The notes: generated from the sequence alone by a model not told the origin. DNA of 64,000 bases from Sisyra terminalis (GCA_958496175.1 OY292275.1:54141701-54205700); one strand, 5' to 3'. Shown: positions 1 to 10,770, numbered from the stretch's first letter. Numbers and translations: made by a program.

Positions 1-355
1 ATTTATTTGTTCGTTAGTTTCAAAATTCCAAAATAATGAAGATAAATCTAAAAATTATATCAATGTTTAAAGCTTTCAAAGGTAAAAACTTTCAAAGAGA
101 CGTTTTTTGTAGGGAATTTAATTTTCTATAAATATATGTGCAGATGATTTTTTTACCTTGATAGTTAGACAGCATTAATGGAAAAATGAAAGCACAAATA
201 AAGAATCAAAATTGAAGATGATAGACCTTTTAATATTAATATTAACGGCTCAAACCTTCCCGTTATTTTTTTTTTGGTCACCTTGAACAATATTTTCGAT
301 AAACTTTTTAAAAAAAAAAACGATTTTTTTGACCCAGTCTAGTATACATAAAGCC
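1..355 (-). repeat. Arm of large palindromic repeat family, cut by window edge
   Basis: This stretch matches, in reverse orientation, the left arm of the palindrome at 18480-19732, including the stretch ending in ATATTTTCGAT near 290-305 and the terminal CCCAGTCTAG near 345. Only one arm is present, so the element either continues outside the window or is a single-arm fragment. It gives an uninterrupted version of the site into which a MITE inserted at 19442. Confidence 0.75.
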
Positions 356-570
356 AAAGACTGAAAGATGAAGAGAAGATCAAGATCACTACATTTGAAG
401 TTATTTCGACGCTATTGTTTATCAGAAATGCAGCAAAATTATATTAAACTTGCGACTTTACAATATCATGTTGAAAAGATCAAAAAAGTTTATGAGGAAA
501 ACTGACCATCGTCTTCTTATTATCAGATACTAAATTATTTCACCACTTTTCTAGAATTTTCACTATGTGT

Positions 571-786
571 ATCCCTGGCGGGGCAAAATAATTCAAAATC
601 TATTTTTTTGCAAAACACTTGTTTTGCCTTTTCTTTTCCAACTTAAACAACTTGTGTCCTTTAGACTATAATATTTAAACGTTTAGCTAAACGGTGAGTT
701 GAAAATAAATTAAAATTAGTACGTCAATTCACATATTATTGGATTTTAAATTTATATGTGTCAATCTGCCCCACTTTCCCCTACAC
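571..786. mobile_element. Small GC-ended inverted-repeat element (tentative)
   Basis: A GC-rich end with GGCGGGGCAAAATAATTC near 572 faces an inverted end, CTGCCCCACTTTCCCCTAC, near 766-785. The inside is AT-rich. Such GGGGCA-ended ends resemble those at 53237-54283. The target duplication is unclear, so the boundaries are estimates. It lies just 3' of the minus-strand tetraspanin. Confidence 0.3.
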
Positions 787-940
787 TGTTTAAACATATT
801 GACAATAATGTGGGAAGGAAATTGTGATTAAATAATCATAATTCAATTATCCCAAAGACCATTGATTTCACAATCCAGATAATTTTGAGCTTTTTACTTA
901 AATTTAACCATGATTAAACTTTTTTTTTCTATGAAACATT

Positions 941-1929
941 TTAAAAAAAAAAACTTCTTACATTATTCACAAGAATAAAAAATATCGAAATTAACCCAAT
1001 CGTTTTTAAGACCTCCAAATGATGCCAGTAAACTTTTGCACAACCAACCACATAATGTTGACAAGTCATAGAGATATTCAAATTTGCTGATAAATAATCT
1101 TTAGGACCCAAAACTCCACAACAATGCCTCTAAAAATGCAAACGTTAATATTAAAATCTTACGATGTTCATTAACAAAGTTCGGTTGATAATTTACTTGA
1201 ATTTCAATTCGTTCAAATACTATTTGAAGCTCTCGATTTTTTCGTTGCACAAATGAGTTGTTGAAAATTATTGCAATTGTCGAATATGAAACTGAGCCAA
1301 TGTTTCTTGTCGTTATCGTACCGACTTCAGAAGAAATTCCAATAAATAGGATAACCATTGAAGAAATAATCTATTTGGAAAGGATATCGAAGCTTTAATT
1401 GCAATAACACTCCAATCGCTTTGGGTCACTAGGTACTGCAACAAGGGTAGAAAATTTCCACGAAATGTTTTTGTCTTACAAATTGAGAAATAGAAGTTGC
1501 GTGAAATTTGAACTCAGTTCTAACATCTAATATCTAATTTTTTTTCATCCCTCATTACAGGACCGGTAGCAAAACGTTACGTACAGTTATGGCTTGATTC
1601 GTCAAACTTAAATGTCCTGAAACATTTATATAAAGACCACCAATACCAAACACCACCACAATCAATCCCGTGATCAGAAATAGAATGATTATAGCTATAT
1701 AGAGGTCATATATGTAGCTCGTAATCAAATATCCCACCGATCTCAAATAAATGTCCATATTAAATCCAATGACGGTCACAATCATTCCAAAAGTCTAACT
1801 TTTATGAACAAATAATGGAAAAATTGATTATCACTCATAGGTATCGGCATTTTCACTTACAGTTAACAATGCGTGCAACATATTGGTGAGATAATATGCA
1901 TATTCGTTTAAAAATGACCCCAAACACAT
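941..1929 (-). CDS. Tetraspanin family protein (4 or 5 exons)
   Basis: Four-transmembrane scaffold protein of the plasma or endosomal membrane. On the minus strand I place exons at 1929-1861, 1794-1585, 1370-1197 and 1129-962, all with GT-AG junctions and all phase 0; three introns of 66, 214 and 67 bases. Exon 1 starts MCLGSFLNEY and opens TM1. Exon 2 completes TM1 and holds TM2 (LYIAIIILFLITGLIVVVFG). Exon 3 holds a weak TM3 and the start of the large loop, ending IEIQ. Exon 4 opens RHCCGV and carries CCG, TC and GC, then TM4 (about 207 residues so far). The C-terminus is unresolved: reading through adds VRSFFF and stops at 943-941, while the donor-like GTAAGA at 961-956 could instead join a tiny downstream exon. 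The loop has only four obvious cysteines, fewer than in its neighbours. The start was chosen because its ATG leads straight into the spliced TM1. Family assignment is firm; exact ends are less so. Confidence 0.78.
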
Positions 1930-2853
1930 TTTTCCTACAATTTTATGAACCGATGACAAATTCTACATTTGCAACATCATATTGACAAGTTGGGCTTAGA
2001 ATATAGATGGCTTCGAAAAAAATCGAGATTTCAGAACGAAACTTTCCGGGAGATACCAATAAAACTAGCACTTGGACTTTACTATTGTGTTAAACTAAAT
2101 ACTTTTCTCTTACCTTAAAAATTAGAATGTTTGAGTAGTTGGTATCTTTCTTTGTTGATAAGGATAGCATTTAGAGGGAAAATGGTTTCAATCAGTCAGA
2201 GAACATTTACCATCGTCAACCATAGTAATCTATATTTTATTTTATAGCATCAGAAAGTAGAGATTTCAACGCACATAAAGCTCTTTGGGGATGACTAAAA
2301 AAATTAGTTTATCGTTGGGATAAATAGAGAATATATTGAAAAAATTCGTTTTGTTATTGACTAAAATTAACAATATTTTGAAAGGACATAGGACGATAAG
2401 TATAGTGAATCGGCCCCAGAAGGGTATTTGGTTCATAATTTCAGGGTATGTTGGTACTATTAAGATACATTAATTCAGCAAGTTTCAGATCCTTCTGTAT
2501 TGTTGTTTCTTCAAAAATCGAAAAAAGCTGGAAATAAGGAAAACAATTTTTTCTCAAAAACTTGTGAATCGATTTATTTGAATTTTGGATATGTTATAGG
2601 AACTAATGGTAGCTTCTAGAAAAAAAATAAGAGCTTTATCGGTTTTTAAGATCCTTGAAAAAAGAGAGCTTTTTCTTTTAATTTTAATTTTTAACCATGA
2701 GACAATTTTGGTACAATTACGAAACTATTATTTTTCAAATTCCCCATACAATTTTCTTTAAAGTTATGAGTATTTTAAATTTTAAAAAACGATACATCAT
2801 AATGAAAAAAATTAAAAAAAAAAAAATTACACAAAAATCCATTAATGTAATAG
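1930..2853. other. Intergenic, nothing recognised
   Basis: AT-rich DNA upstream of the minus-strand tetraspanin. It should hold that gene's promoter and 5' UTR, but no core promoter motif stands out. A TAG at 1935-1937 on the minus strand, just before the start codon, could be a splice acceptor of a 5' non-coding exon. No coding signal was seen. Confidence 0.5.
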
Positions 2854-3285
2854 ACAGAAACAGAGCGTATTCGATTATTATACGAGTGCAAATAACAGAA
2901 AATATTAAAAACAATAATATGAAAATAGTTGTTTTCTATTAAATTCTATTAAAAATTAATGAATTCAATCGTTAATATAAAAATTATTTGGCACTTTTAT
3001 GATTAAATTTGAATGAAGTGTTATCTTATAAAATAAGATTGCTGATCGGTGAGACGTTTTTATCATACTAATTCATTCCATGCATATTACAACTTGCAAT
3101 CTTAAAAGTATAGCAATCTTATTGTATAAGATAACACTTGATGCAAACTTAATCATAAAAGTGCCAAATAATTTTTATATTAACGATTGAATTCATTTAA
3201 TAGAAAACAACTATTTTCATATTATTGTTTTTAATATTTTCTGTTATTTGCACTCGTATAATAATCGAGTAAGCTCTGTTTCTGT
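2854..3285. mobile_element. Palindromic MITE, about 430 bp
   Basis: Two arms of roughly 190 bases are inverted copies: 2854-3045 and 3095-3285. Both begin ACAGAAACAGAGC and run through TCGATTATTATACGAGTGC and the stretch around GGCACTTTTATGATTAA. Two short open frames, one per arm and on opposite strands, share the same 27 C-terminal residues, which simply reflects the inverted repeat. No clear target duplication was found, so the superfamily is unknown. Confidence 0.75.
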
Positions 3286-3540
3286 TTTTGTTTTTAATGT
3301 CAATATAATAAGCAAATGTATGTATGGTGGCAAAGACAAAGAACAAAGAATATAAACATATACATGTGAGTGTAATATAGATATAGTATTTACTATCTCT
3401 AATTGTTGTCGTTGGTTTCAACTGTCATTTCGTATTCATTCAATTACCAATTTTCACCATTCGTCAATTTATTTAGTGTTGGGCTGTGAATATTTCCCAG
3501 AAAGTTACTAGTTTTCAAATAATAGTTAAAATTGTTGACT

Positions 3541-3760
3541 CATGATCCTTTTAACGACATTAATATCTGGTAACGTTGCATTTTTTACTTTGGTTCTAAT
3601 TTAAATCATGATTTTTTATTAATTCAATTAAAATATCGTATAATTTGCCATTTTGTTGATAAATTTTCATAATGGCTTGATTTACTAGCGAATTAAATTA
3701 AAAACAAAGTAGAAAATATAACATTGCCAGATATTAATGGCCTTTAAAAGGCCTTAAACC
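3541..3760. mobile_element. Old copy of the 225-bp GGCTCA MITE family
   Basis: It contains the family's diagnostic inverted core: TCTGGTAACGTTGCATTTTT on the left and ACATTGCCAGAT with AATTAAATTAAAAACAAAGT on the right. The terminal GGCTCATG ends are eroded and no target duplication is visible. It is the most diverged of five copies in the window. Confidence 0.6.
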
Positions 3761-4189
3761 AAGTTGTCTATTTATACATACTGTATATAGTATTATATAG
3801 TATATAGTATTTCCTATTATTACACACAATTGACTACTAATACAAATTTTTATCTTACAAATATGAATTAACTGTTTATAAATGCAGCCAAGATTACTTG
3901 TTTAAAAAATAGTTATCGAAAACATTTACCATATAGAAGTGGATTGTAGTCATTAACTATCATCTATAAATATGAATAAACAGTCCATTGGATTCATACA
4001 GTTTGTCCAAATAGTCAATTGCGAGTATCTACAGCATATGTAAATAGCGATGGAGTAAGAATTAAATTAATACAATAATAATTGTTTAATTTTATTACCC
4101 ATTTATGTTTATTTATTGAAACTGATTTTGAATTTAAATATAAAATAACAAACTTTGAAATTGAAACATTGAAACTTTGAAAAATTTAA

Positions 4190-4880
4190 AGTCTTTTAAC
4201 TTTATGACAGTCCGCTTTCCAACTTAAATTTCTTATGGAAATCAACGTGGGAAAAATTTAATTTGTCCTTTAGAATTCCATAACTCAGCCATAAATAAAT
4301 CGAAAGTAACTAATCGCGTTATTTTTATTGTAAATTTAACGCTCTACAAAAAAGATCTCTTATGATTTTTCGCTAAATCTATTGGCTTAAGAGTTATTCG
4401 AGGTTAAAGTTTAATTATTATTATAAACTATAGTTATAAGTAAATACTTATTTTTACAAAATATATCAGATTTCTTATACAAAATTTGTATTTATGATCA
4501 AAAAGAAGCAAATACAATATTATTTTTATGATTTTTCACGACGTAGCTGTAGTAGTTCATCCTTAATTTTTTTTACTTCTTCATTGTTATCAGATGCAAT
4601 ATTAGCTATGTAACCAACTCTACCATCTATTTCCGTTGCTCATTTAAAAAATGGATTATATTTTAATTGACCCAATAACTCTTAAGCCAAAAGATTTAGC
4701 GAAAAATCATAAGAGCTCTTTTTGTAGAGCCTTAAATTTACAATAAACAGGCTGCGATTAGTTACTTTTGATTTATTTGTCGCTGAGTGGTGGAATTCTA
4801 AAGAACAAGTTAAATTTTTCCCACGTTATTTCCATAAGAAACTTAAGTTGGAAAGCGAACTATCTTAAAGTTTATATTAA
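4190..4880. mobile_element. Inverted-repeat element of about 690 bp
   Basis: Left arm 4190-4410 and right arm 4660-4880 are inverted copies, sharing CTCTACAAAAA, TTTTTCGCTAAATCT, GGCTTAAGAGTTATT and the CCACGTT/AACGTGG segment. The middle contains a short relic reading frame on the minus strand (4526-4639). The CTACAAAAA(A)GxTCTCTTA motif recurs in the palindromes near 18.9 and 28.7 kb, so these elements are distantly related. Confidence 0.65.
4526..4639 (-). pseudogene. Relic reading frame inside inverted-repeat element
   Basis: Reading the minus strand from 4639 gives about 37 residues with a coding look and no stop until 4526: a hydrophobic start (DGRVGYIANIA) followed by a charged, possibly coiled-coil stretch (NNEEVKKIKDELLQLRREKS). 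There is no start codon; a stop lies just upstream. It may be the C-terminal remnant of the protein once encoded by this element. I do not recognise the family. Confidence 0.3.
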
Positions 4881-5319
4881 GAACTCAAATTTTCAGAGAT
4901 TTTTTTTATCAATTTGGAAGCATTTAAGCCCCTGGGAGCACAGAAATTCCAAAACACCCCTATTAAGGACCACCCTAATGGATATGGTTGAAACTATAAA
5001 AATTGACAATGTTAAATTCGACGATATCGATGTTTTAGATGTAAATAGATATAAAATAACAATTGACGGTTCTTGTTCTGACTGTTTTCTTTTTCTGGCA
5101 CTTTTTAACTTCGTCGTCGATTATTTCAGTTGGTTTTCTCTACAGAATAACAAAAAACCTGTGCTAGCGGTCAAGTCGGTTGACTTGATTGCGTTTTTTA
5201 GTACTATAAAAATCGCATCCAAAAATCGGCTAGCTTTTACCCGCTATATTTTTTTCGTAATGCCGCTAAAGAAGTATAGCTTCAATAATGGAAATATTGG
5301 ACTGGATCTTTTTTTTTAA
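4768..5319 (+). CDS. Unclassified 183-codon ORF
   Basis: This is the second-longest uninterrupted reading frame here after the HDAC6-like gene, which is notable in such AT-rich DNA. The first 37 codons overlap the right arm of an inverted-repeat element, so that part is probably not host protein. The section around residues 70-105 (TLMDMVETIKIDNVKFDDID and following) looks more protein-like than the rest. No conserved domain, signal peptide or clear membrane segment is recognised. It could be a degenerate transposon ORF, an exon read out of context, or chance. Confidence 0.2.
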   Translation: MIYLSLSGGILKNKLNFSHVISIRNLSWKANYLKVYIKNSNFQRFFLSIWKHLSPWEHRNSKTPLLRTTLMDMVETIKIDNVKFDDIDVLDVNRYKITIDGSCSDCFLFLALFNFVVDYFSWFSLQNNKKPVLAVKSVDLIAFFSTIKIASKNRLAFTRYIFFVMPLKKYSFNNGNIGLDLFF

Positions 5320-5384
5320 GGAGGTACAACATTTAAAGTCTTTTTTAGGTTCTAAGAACTTATCTTGAGGATTTCGAAGAATTA

Positions 5385-5455
5385 TTTTTAGTTATTAACC
5401 GTCGCTATATAACTACTAAGGTCTTTAGCAACCCTAGGATTAGTAAAAAAGCAGG
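5385..5455 (-). repeat. SINE 3' fragment
   Basis: On the minus strand this matches the 3' part of the tRNA-type SINE at 7080-7235, including CTAAAGACCTTAGTAGTTAT and the CCTAGGGTT stretch. The B box itself is absent. It is a short, partial copy upstream of the compact tetraspanin. Confidence 0.55.
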
Positions 5456-5732
5456 TCATCTTGGTTATTCAAACATCGGTCACCTTGACTACTCGGCCAC
5501 TTGTAGCAACCTGTAGGCTTCCAAGAATTGTTTTCGAGTGTTTCTCCACCCGATCAGGCCACCTTTGCTTCCGTTTTGGATGTCATAGTAATATTTGACA
5601 CAAACTAACACAATAACCAACAACAACTGTTGATTAAAGTGGTTTTAAAAATTTTCAAGATTCCACTCTGACATGAAAAACTTTTTGGTTGATTTATATT
5701 CGTGAGATCTTACAAAAAATAAATCTTTGAAA

Positions 5733-6771
5733 ATGTGTTGCATGTGCTCTATTTTGCTGGAGTGCATATTTGGCTGTATAAAGGCGATTGGGAAAATCGG
5801 AATTTTAGTAGTAAATACCATTCTTATAGCGTCTGGAGTTGGATTGGTATTACTTGCGACTCTCTGGGTCAAAAAACTACATAGCATCGAAGCATTCTTA
5901 AATATCAGACATACTGATACTATATGTTTGACTGCAGGCATTGTTATTATCCTGGTTGGTTGTATTGGTTACTTTTCCGCTTGTACTGATTCTCGAATAG
6001 TTCTTTTGATAGTAATGTAGAAATTGATTTATCTGCAAACAATGGCCTTGTATATAAGTCCCAGGAATAAAATCTATTTTTTGTATCTCGGGAATCCAAA
6101 GCCATATGATGTGAAGCCATTTTGGGATCGGTGGAACGCTGAATTAGGCCACTGAAAAATCCACAGATGCAAAAAAATGCACAGACTTATATACAAGACC
6201 ATGTTTAAAACATTCCACTTTTGACCAAACTTCTTATTCCAGTTCATCATTTGCACAGTTGGCATTCTCGTTGCGTTATTTGTATGTTTACCTCTGGCCG
6301 ATAAATCCGTTCGTAAAATAATTAGCAATTGCAATTTTACATTTTTGGAATCAAAATACATAGAAGCTAAAGCAGCTGGCGATACGAAAACAATAATGGC
6401 ATGGCATGCCGTGGAGGTCAAAGTAATGAATCAATAACTTTACTTGCATATTTTTTTTTTTATTTAATCAAAGCAAATAATTATCTGTCAAGTTTAAATG
6501 TTGTGGATTTAACGGTCCTGCAGACTGGAAAAAGATCAATGCGAATAATGATGAATTTGTTCCTATGTCTTGTTGTGGACTCGAATTAAAATCAATTGCT
6601 GACATAACAAATAAGGGCAATTGTGGTAAGCCTTATCAAAAAGGCTGTTCTGATATTATAAAAAAAGAAGCCCAAGGTGTGACTCCGGCAATTATGGCGG
6701 TGTATATTGCAATCATAATCCTCGAAGTATGGTTATTAATATCACTAATTATTCGATTTGTGAGTCCATAA
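5733..6771 (+). CDS. Tetraspanin family protein, compact 3-exon gene
   Basis: A complete four-span tetraspanin of 245 residues. Exons are 5733-6011, 6243-6422 and 6493-6771, introns 231 and 70 bases, all GT-AG and phase 0. Exon 1 encodes a Cys-rich N-terminus (MCCMCS, likely palmitoylated), TM1 (about residues 19-45) and TM2 (about 63-83). Exon 2 opens with the rest of TM3 (FIICTVGILVALFV) and the first half of the large extracellular loop. Exon 3 starts FKCCGF and holds CCG, SCCG, NC and GC, a six-cysteine loop, then TM4 (AVYIAIIILEVWLLISLII) and a short tail FVSP. I use the ATG at 5733; the reading frame extends upstream only to a TTG. An AATAAA at 7050-7055 may be the poly(A) signal. Compared with the larger gene at 12607, the TM1/TM2 intron is missing here. 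Subfamily cannot be named from sequence alone. Confidence 0.87.
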
Positions 6772-7079
6772 GAAGCATCTCATCACATTTTTGTGATATA
6801 AAAATTATCTTTAAAAGCTTAGTAATTTATTTTTACTGTGTCTATTTAATTCTGAAAAGAGTATTTAAAAAAAATGTATTAAATTTTTTATTAAAATACT
6901 TTCTACTATGTAATCATTACCACTTTAAGAATTGGTTAGCGTGGGCCTAAAAGTTTAAAAATTTGGTGGATCATGTTTTAAATATGGTAATTGATAATGG
7001 AGCTTTCGGAATGTACCTATGATAAAAATTGACAATTTTCCATTAAAAAAATAAAGGTACTTAGCCTACTAGTGACCAA

Positions 7080-7235
7080 ATGATTAAAGGGACCACTCCA
7101 AAGCTGCACGGGAGCCTACCGGTGGTAGGTATTGGGTTCGATCCTCGCATTGAGCAAATTTTCGATATTTCTCGATTACGGGTTTTTATTAACCCTAGAG
7201 TCGCTAAAGACCTTAGTAGTTATTAAGTGATGGTA
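7080..7235 (+). mobile_element. tRNA-derived SINE
   Basis: A pol III B-box-like motif, GGGTTCGATCC, lies at 7134-7144, preceded by a stretch (GCACGGGAGCCTACCGG) that could be tRNA-derived. The body continues TTTTCGATATTTCTCGATTA and CCCTAGAGTCGCTAAAGACC. Related copies are at 28105-28215 and 5385-5455, and a partial second unit follows at 7250-7345. It does not fold as a functional tRNA as far as can be judged by eye. Confidence 0.6.
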
Positions 7236-7249
7236 AATAAGAAAAAAAA

Positions 7250-7345
7250 ACTAGGTGTTCGATTTGAATTTCGTATCGAGAAAATTTTCGATTTTTATCG
7301 ATTTACGAATTTTTGTCAACTCTAAAGTCCCTGCGTTATTAACCC
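7250..7345 (+). repeat. Partial SINE unit next to the first
   Basis: GGTGTTCGATTTGAATTTCG and TTTTCGATTTTTATCGATTTA followed by CAACTCTAAAGTCCC parallel the body of the preceding SINE, including the decayed B box. This looks like a dimeric or tandem SINE whose second unit has diverged. Confidence 0.45.
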
Positions 7346-7349
7346 TAAA

Positions 7350-8280
7350 AAATATTTACATAAAAATATAAATTACTAAAAATGTAGAACAAGAAAATCT
7401 AAAACTTCTAAGGTTGTTATTATTGGAGTCAAGTACATAATTCGATGCTTAAAACTATTACTAGCAGACTCGATACAATTTTTTTTTTACCCAAAGTAAA
7501 GTATCGATAAGTCTCGAATGACGTCAGAGCAGAAAATGCACCATATATACGTATACAAATTCGTATATGTATACGACATTGGCTTTGGGAGTGGCTTTAT
7601 TAAATTTTTAAAATTCAATAGATATGATTGATGTCTACGTGCATTGGCATGTAATGACATTATAGCATCGCTCAAAGCACAAATCTTAGTTACCTTTGGT
7701 TACCTTACATGGGCATTATAGGGTTAAAAGTTCATCTTCCATATACTCTTATAGAAGTACTACATCTGGACACATTTCCCACCAAGCATTGCTAAATTGA
7801 CATACTTATTTATATATTACCGTAATACAAAAGAGTTCAAAAATCCATTACAAATGAACTAGATTTTGCCAGAGACGATTGACATATTGTCGGCCTAAAG
7901 ACCATTTTAACAAATTTTACATGGAAAAAAAAAAGTTAAGTTAGTTATTAGGTGTACCGGAAAGTAGTGCCGTTTTTGACCCTTTAGTCATTCAATTGCC
8001 TTATCTGCTTATAAGTTATTTCAAAATGGTACTAAAGACATTTTATGATTGAAATGACTTATTAACTTACAAAAAAATTACCAAATATTTGTTATTCCGA
8101 AATCTACATTGAAATAGTAAGACCAAAAACCCGAAAAAATACAATTTTGTGTTATAAACTCTTTGAGTTTCACAGGGTAGCAACGCAAAGTTGTTACTAA
8201 AAACATTTTCAATGTTTATCTAAGTGCATCAGATGTTCATTATTGGCAAATGAGCTTTTTTAAGTTCAAATTTGATAATT
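7350..8280. other. Intergenic, nothing recognised
   Basis: AT-rich sequence with no long reading frame that looks coding. A poly-A tract at about 7923-7934 and a run of short direct motifs are present, but no repeat family with defined ends was seen. Confidence 0.4.
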
Positions 8281-8293
8281 TTCAGTTCTCTAA

Positions 8294-8527
8294 TTGGTCC
8301 CAACGAAGAATGAGAAAAATTTAAACAATTGTAAGTTAAGGGAGAAAATGGTGCCAAATATATGCCAGAAAGTCGATGAGCTGTCAAATAATCCTAGTCA
8401 ATATTGGTCGAACAACCAAATATCCAAAAGTGACCAAGAACTGTTAACTAATACATTTTTATGCTGCAACACGCTAATGCAAAACTCCTCTGCAGAAGAA
8501 AAGCCCCGGAAAAAACCAATAAATTAA
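8294..8527 (+). CDS. Short hypothetical ORF, 59-77 codons
   Basis: The frame runs from 8294 (first ATG) or 8351 (second ATG, MVPNICQKVDEL) to 8527. Third-position bases are unusually mixed for this window and the product is polar and lysine-rich at the end (EEKPRKKPIN), so it looks more like protein than most short frames here. A splice acceptor-like TTTTCAG lies at about 8279-8285. There is no recognisable domain. It could be an exon of an unseen gene or a transposon remnant; I cannot say which. Confidence 0.25.
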   Translation: MVPTKNEKNLNNCKLREKMVPNICQKVDELSNNPSQYWSNNQISKSDQELLTNTFLCCNTLMQNSSAEEKPRKKPIN

Positions 8528-8529
8528 AG

Positions 8530-9105
8530 GGGGGTGATCTTTTTGTACCCCTTATAATCGTCCAAAGTTATTCCATCGGATTTGTATTTATTTTAATCGT
8601 TACAAAATTTACAATGTATTTAAAGAGATTGAAAGTTTAAGTGATGTTTAAAATGTATTTTTTTTATATGGTCCTTAGTAATCAATTGATTTTTACTAAT
8701 TTGGCATTAAAAATTTACACTTTAAATATCAAAACGTTGATGCTATTGTAGCTGATTATATCATTGATTTAAAATCAAAAGTTATAACAAAATTCAATGT
8801 TTTAATTGTATATTAAAAGAAAACGAAATTACTTTCCAAAACACCTAATACATAAGTTAGTACATAAGGCAGATTTTCGTTTCATGTTATATTTCTATAA
8901 CTTCTATATTAATCTCCATTGTTTCAGGTCTAAATATATGTATGATTAAAAAATTTAGGATATCGTAAACCAAATTTGTCATTGTTTTATTTATTTGAAG
9001 TCGTGACGCTTCATCAGTGTCATTTCGACTTCATCAGACAACTTTACTAAAGGTTGTTTTTTTAAATAAGGAATATTTAATCTATTATTATAAAGAGGAA
9101 AGATT
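8530..9105. other. Intergenic; one CTGATGAAG-type repeat patch
   Basis: Mostly featureless AT-rich DNA. Around 9000-9045 the minus strand contains two CTGATGAAG motifs a few tens of bases apart, resembling the core seen in the ribozyme-like repeats elsewhere in the window but without the partner CGAAAC. Confidence 0.35.
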
Positions 9106-9107
9106 TG

Positions 9108-9992
9108 ATTGTTTGTTTGCTTTGAATAGGCTCCGAAACTACTTGACCGATTTGAAAAATTCTTACACTGTTGGGAAGCTACACTATTTCCGGTGAACAT
9201 AGGCTATATTAAACTTTCAAAAAGTTAGGGATCCATACTAAAACTCCAATAATCTAATCCAAGAAAACTATTAGTTAAGAACAAAATAATGTAGTACGAT
9301 TTTTTAGAACATATCATTATCTACAAAAAGTAGAACGACAGCATATGTCTAACTATTACAGTTATGTCAAATAAGTGTTTTTTCATTTTAAAAAATATAT
9401 ATAAATGTCACCGTTATAAAAGCTCTTTTATTTATACTTTGGGATTCATCCTTATCAAAATAAATGACTTCATATTTAAGTTTGCTTCAGGACCATTATT
9501 TAATTTTTTGAGTTATTCAATTTGAACATTTCATTCGAAAGATACCACAAGTTTAAAAATGTAAGTTATTTGAAAAATGTCGCATGGTCACGCCATTTTA
9601 CTTATAATAAAGACCAACTTTATTGAACTTGGCGATATTTTTTATTCATGTATAGATGCTGATTGATTGAAATAGAGACTATTTGGTCTACGATAGGTAT
9701 ATCTACCGTAGCTATACGCAATAGACATACTCTTTTTAGATATTTATATTTTTTTTTTGAAAATTGATTGATTATTACCAATTATTACATAGAACAATTT
9801 TATTCTTTGCAATAGTTTACTAAATGAGTCTTCTTATAGTTGACAAAATAGTGTATTTAAGTATGATTATGATTTTCGTAAAAGAAATAAGAAAAATACA
9901 AATATTCATATATCACTACAAATGGCAAATTTGAAAAGGAAATATAATCTACACCTACGTTACGCAGACGAAGTTGCGGGGATCAGCTAGTA
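9108..9992 (+). mobile_element. Helitron-like non-autonomous element (tentative)
   Basis: The left part carries TAGGCTCCGAAACTACTTGA and then GGTGAACATAGGCTATATT. The right end reads ACGAAGTTGCGGGGATCAGCTAGT, a GC-rich end finishing in CTAGT, which fits the CTRRT end typical of Helitrons. Similar paired motifs are widespread in insect genomes. Neither a terminal hairpin nor an A/T target site is certain, and an internal deletion is likely. It could alternatively be a retroelement tail. Confidence 0.4.
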
Positions 9993-10023
9993 TTATTATA
10001 AAATTTCAGACCCTCGATGATAA

Positions 10024-10177
10024 TAGATTGATAAAATATTCAGAGGACTAAGATCAAAAATAATCGGTTAAAACTTTATTTATTACATACTTTATTTATT
10101 ATTAAACGTCGCATGTTATAAATAAAGTCTTAACCGATTATTGTTGATCCTAGTCCTCTGAATACCTTATCAATCTG
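10024..10177. repeat. Inverted repeat, arms about 65 bp
   Basis: TAGATTGATAAAATATTCAG at 10024 onward, through GAGGACTAAGATCAA and AATCGGTTAA, is matched in reverse complement at about 10098-10177. The two arms share the stretch GACTTTATTTATxACAT near the centre. It is a small palindromic element or the core of a larger one. Confidence 0.65.
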
Positions 10178-10285
10178 GAAAATTTAATATTTCATTATTG
10201 TTGTTATAACTGATTTCGAGAAACATATGTTTTGTACTTGATAAGAATAATCTTTTTAAGTTTCAATTCCAGATGTATAAACAAC

Positions 10286-10770
10286 AATACAATCAGAATC
10301 ACGAGTAATTGGAAAAAAATAGTTAAATCAGTTAAACTCTCATTGATTGGCAACGTTTCGTCTTTATTCTTAGGACTTTATCAAACTCTCTTAAGAAGTC
10401 TTAAGAATAAAGACAAAACGTTGCCAATCAATGATAGTTTAAACTGATTTATAGTGAACCTCCGGTAATCCGACAAACAGTTTGCAGGGCAGAGTCGAAT
10501 TAGTGAATTTATCGGATTATAGAGTACTGCCTAAGACCCCCTATATTCTGGAATTTTTTACGAAAGAGTACCTAGTAACCCAAAAAAATACAGAGCCAAT
10601 AATAAGATTCTACATGTTATATGTAAGATTGTCAAAAAAATATTCAATACATAATAAATAATAGACCAAGTTGGATTACAGGGGGTGCCAGATTAGCCGA
10701 GGGCCGGATTATCGGGGGTTCACTGTAACTATTTTTTCCAATTACCCGTGATCCTGATTCTATTGATAAG
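10286..10770. mobile_element. Palindromic repeat interrupted by a pogo-like MITE
   Basis: An inner palindrome has arms 10327-10376 and 10391-10450 (AGTTAAACTxTCATTGATTG and CGTTTxGTCTTTATTCTTA). The flanking segment CAGAATCACGAGTAATTGGA at about 10291 recurs inverted at about 10731-10755, on the far side of the pogo-like insertion. The whole therefore looks like one larger palindrome split by a later insertion at 10452-10725. Confidence 0.6.
10452..10725. mobile_element. Pogo/Tigger-like MITE with TA duplication
   Basis: The left end, TAGTGAACCTCCGGTAATCC, and the inverted right end, GGATTATCGGGGGTTCACTG, are terminal inverted repeats flanked by TA at 10450-10451 and 10726-10727. The TIR sequence and the TA target duplication fit the pogo branch of the Tc1/mariner superfamily. 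At 274 bp it has no transposase. Confidence 0.75.

Noticed and set aside
7120..7160. Possible tRNA gene because of the GGTTCGATCC box
   Set aside because: No cloverleaf or A box could be placed, and the same body recurs in other copies; it fits a SINE.
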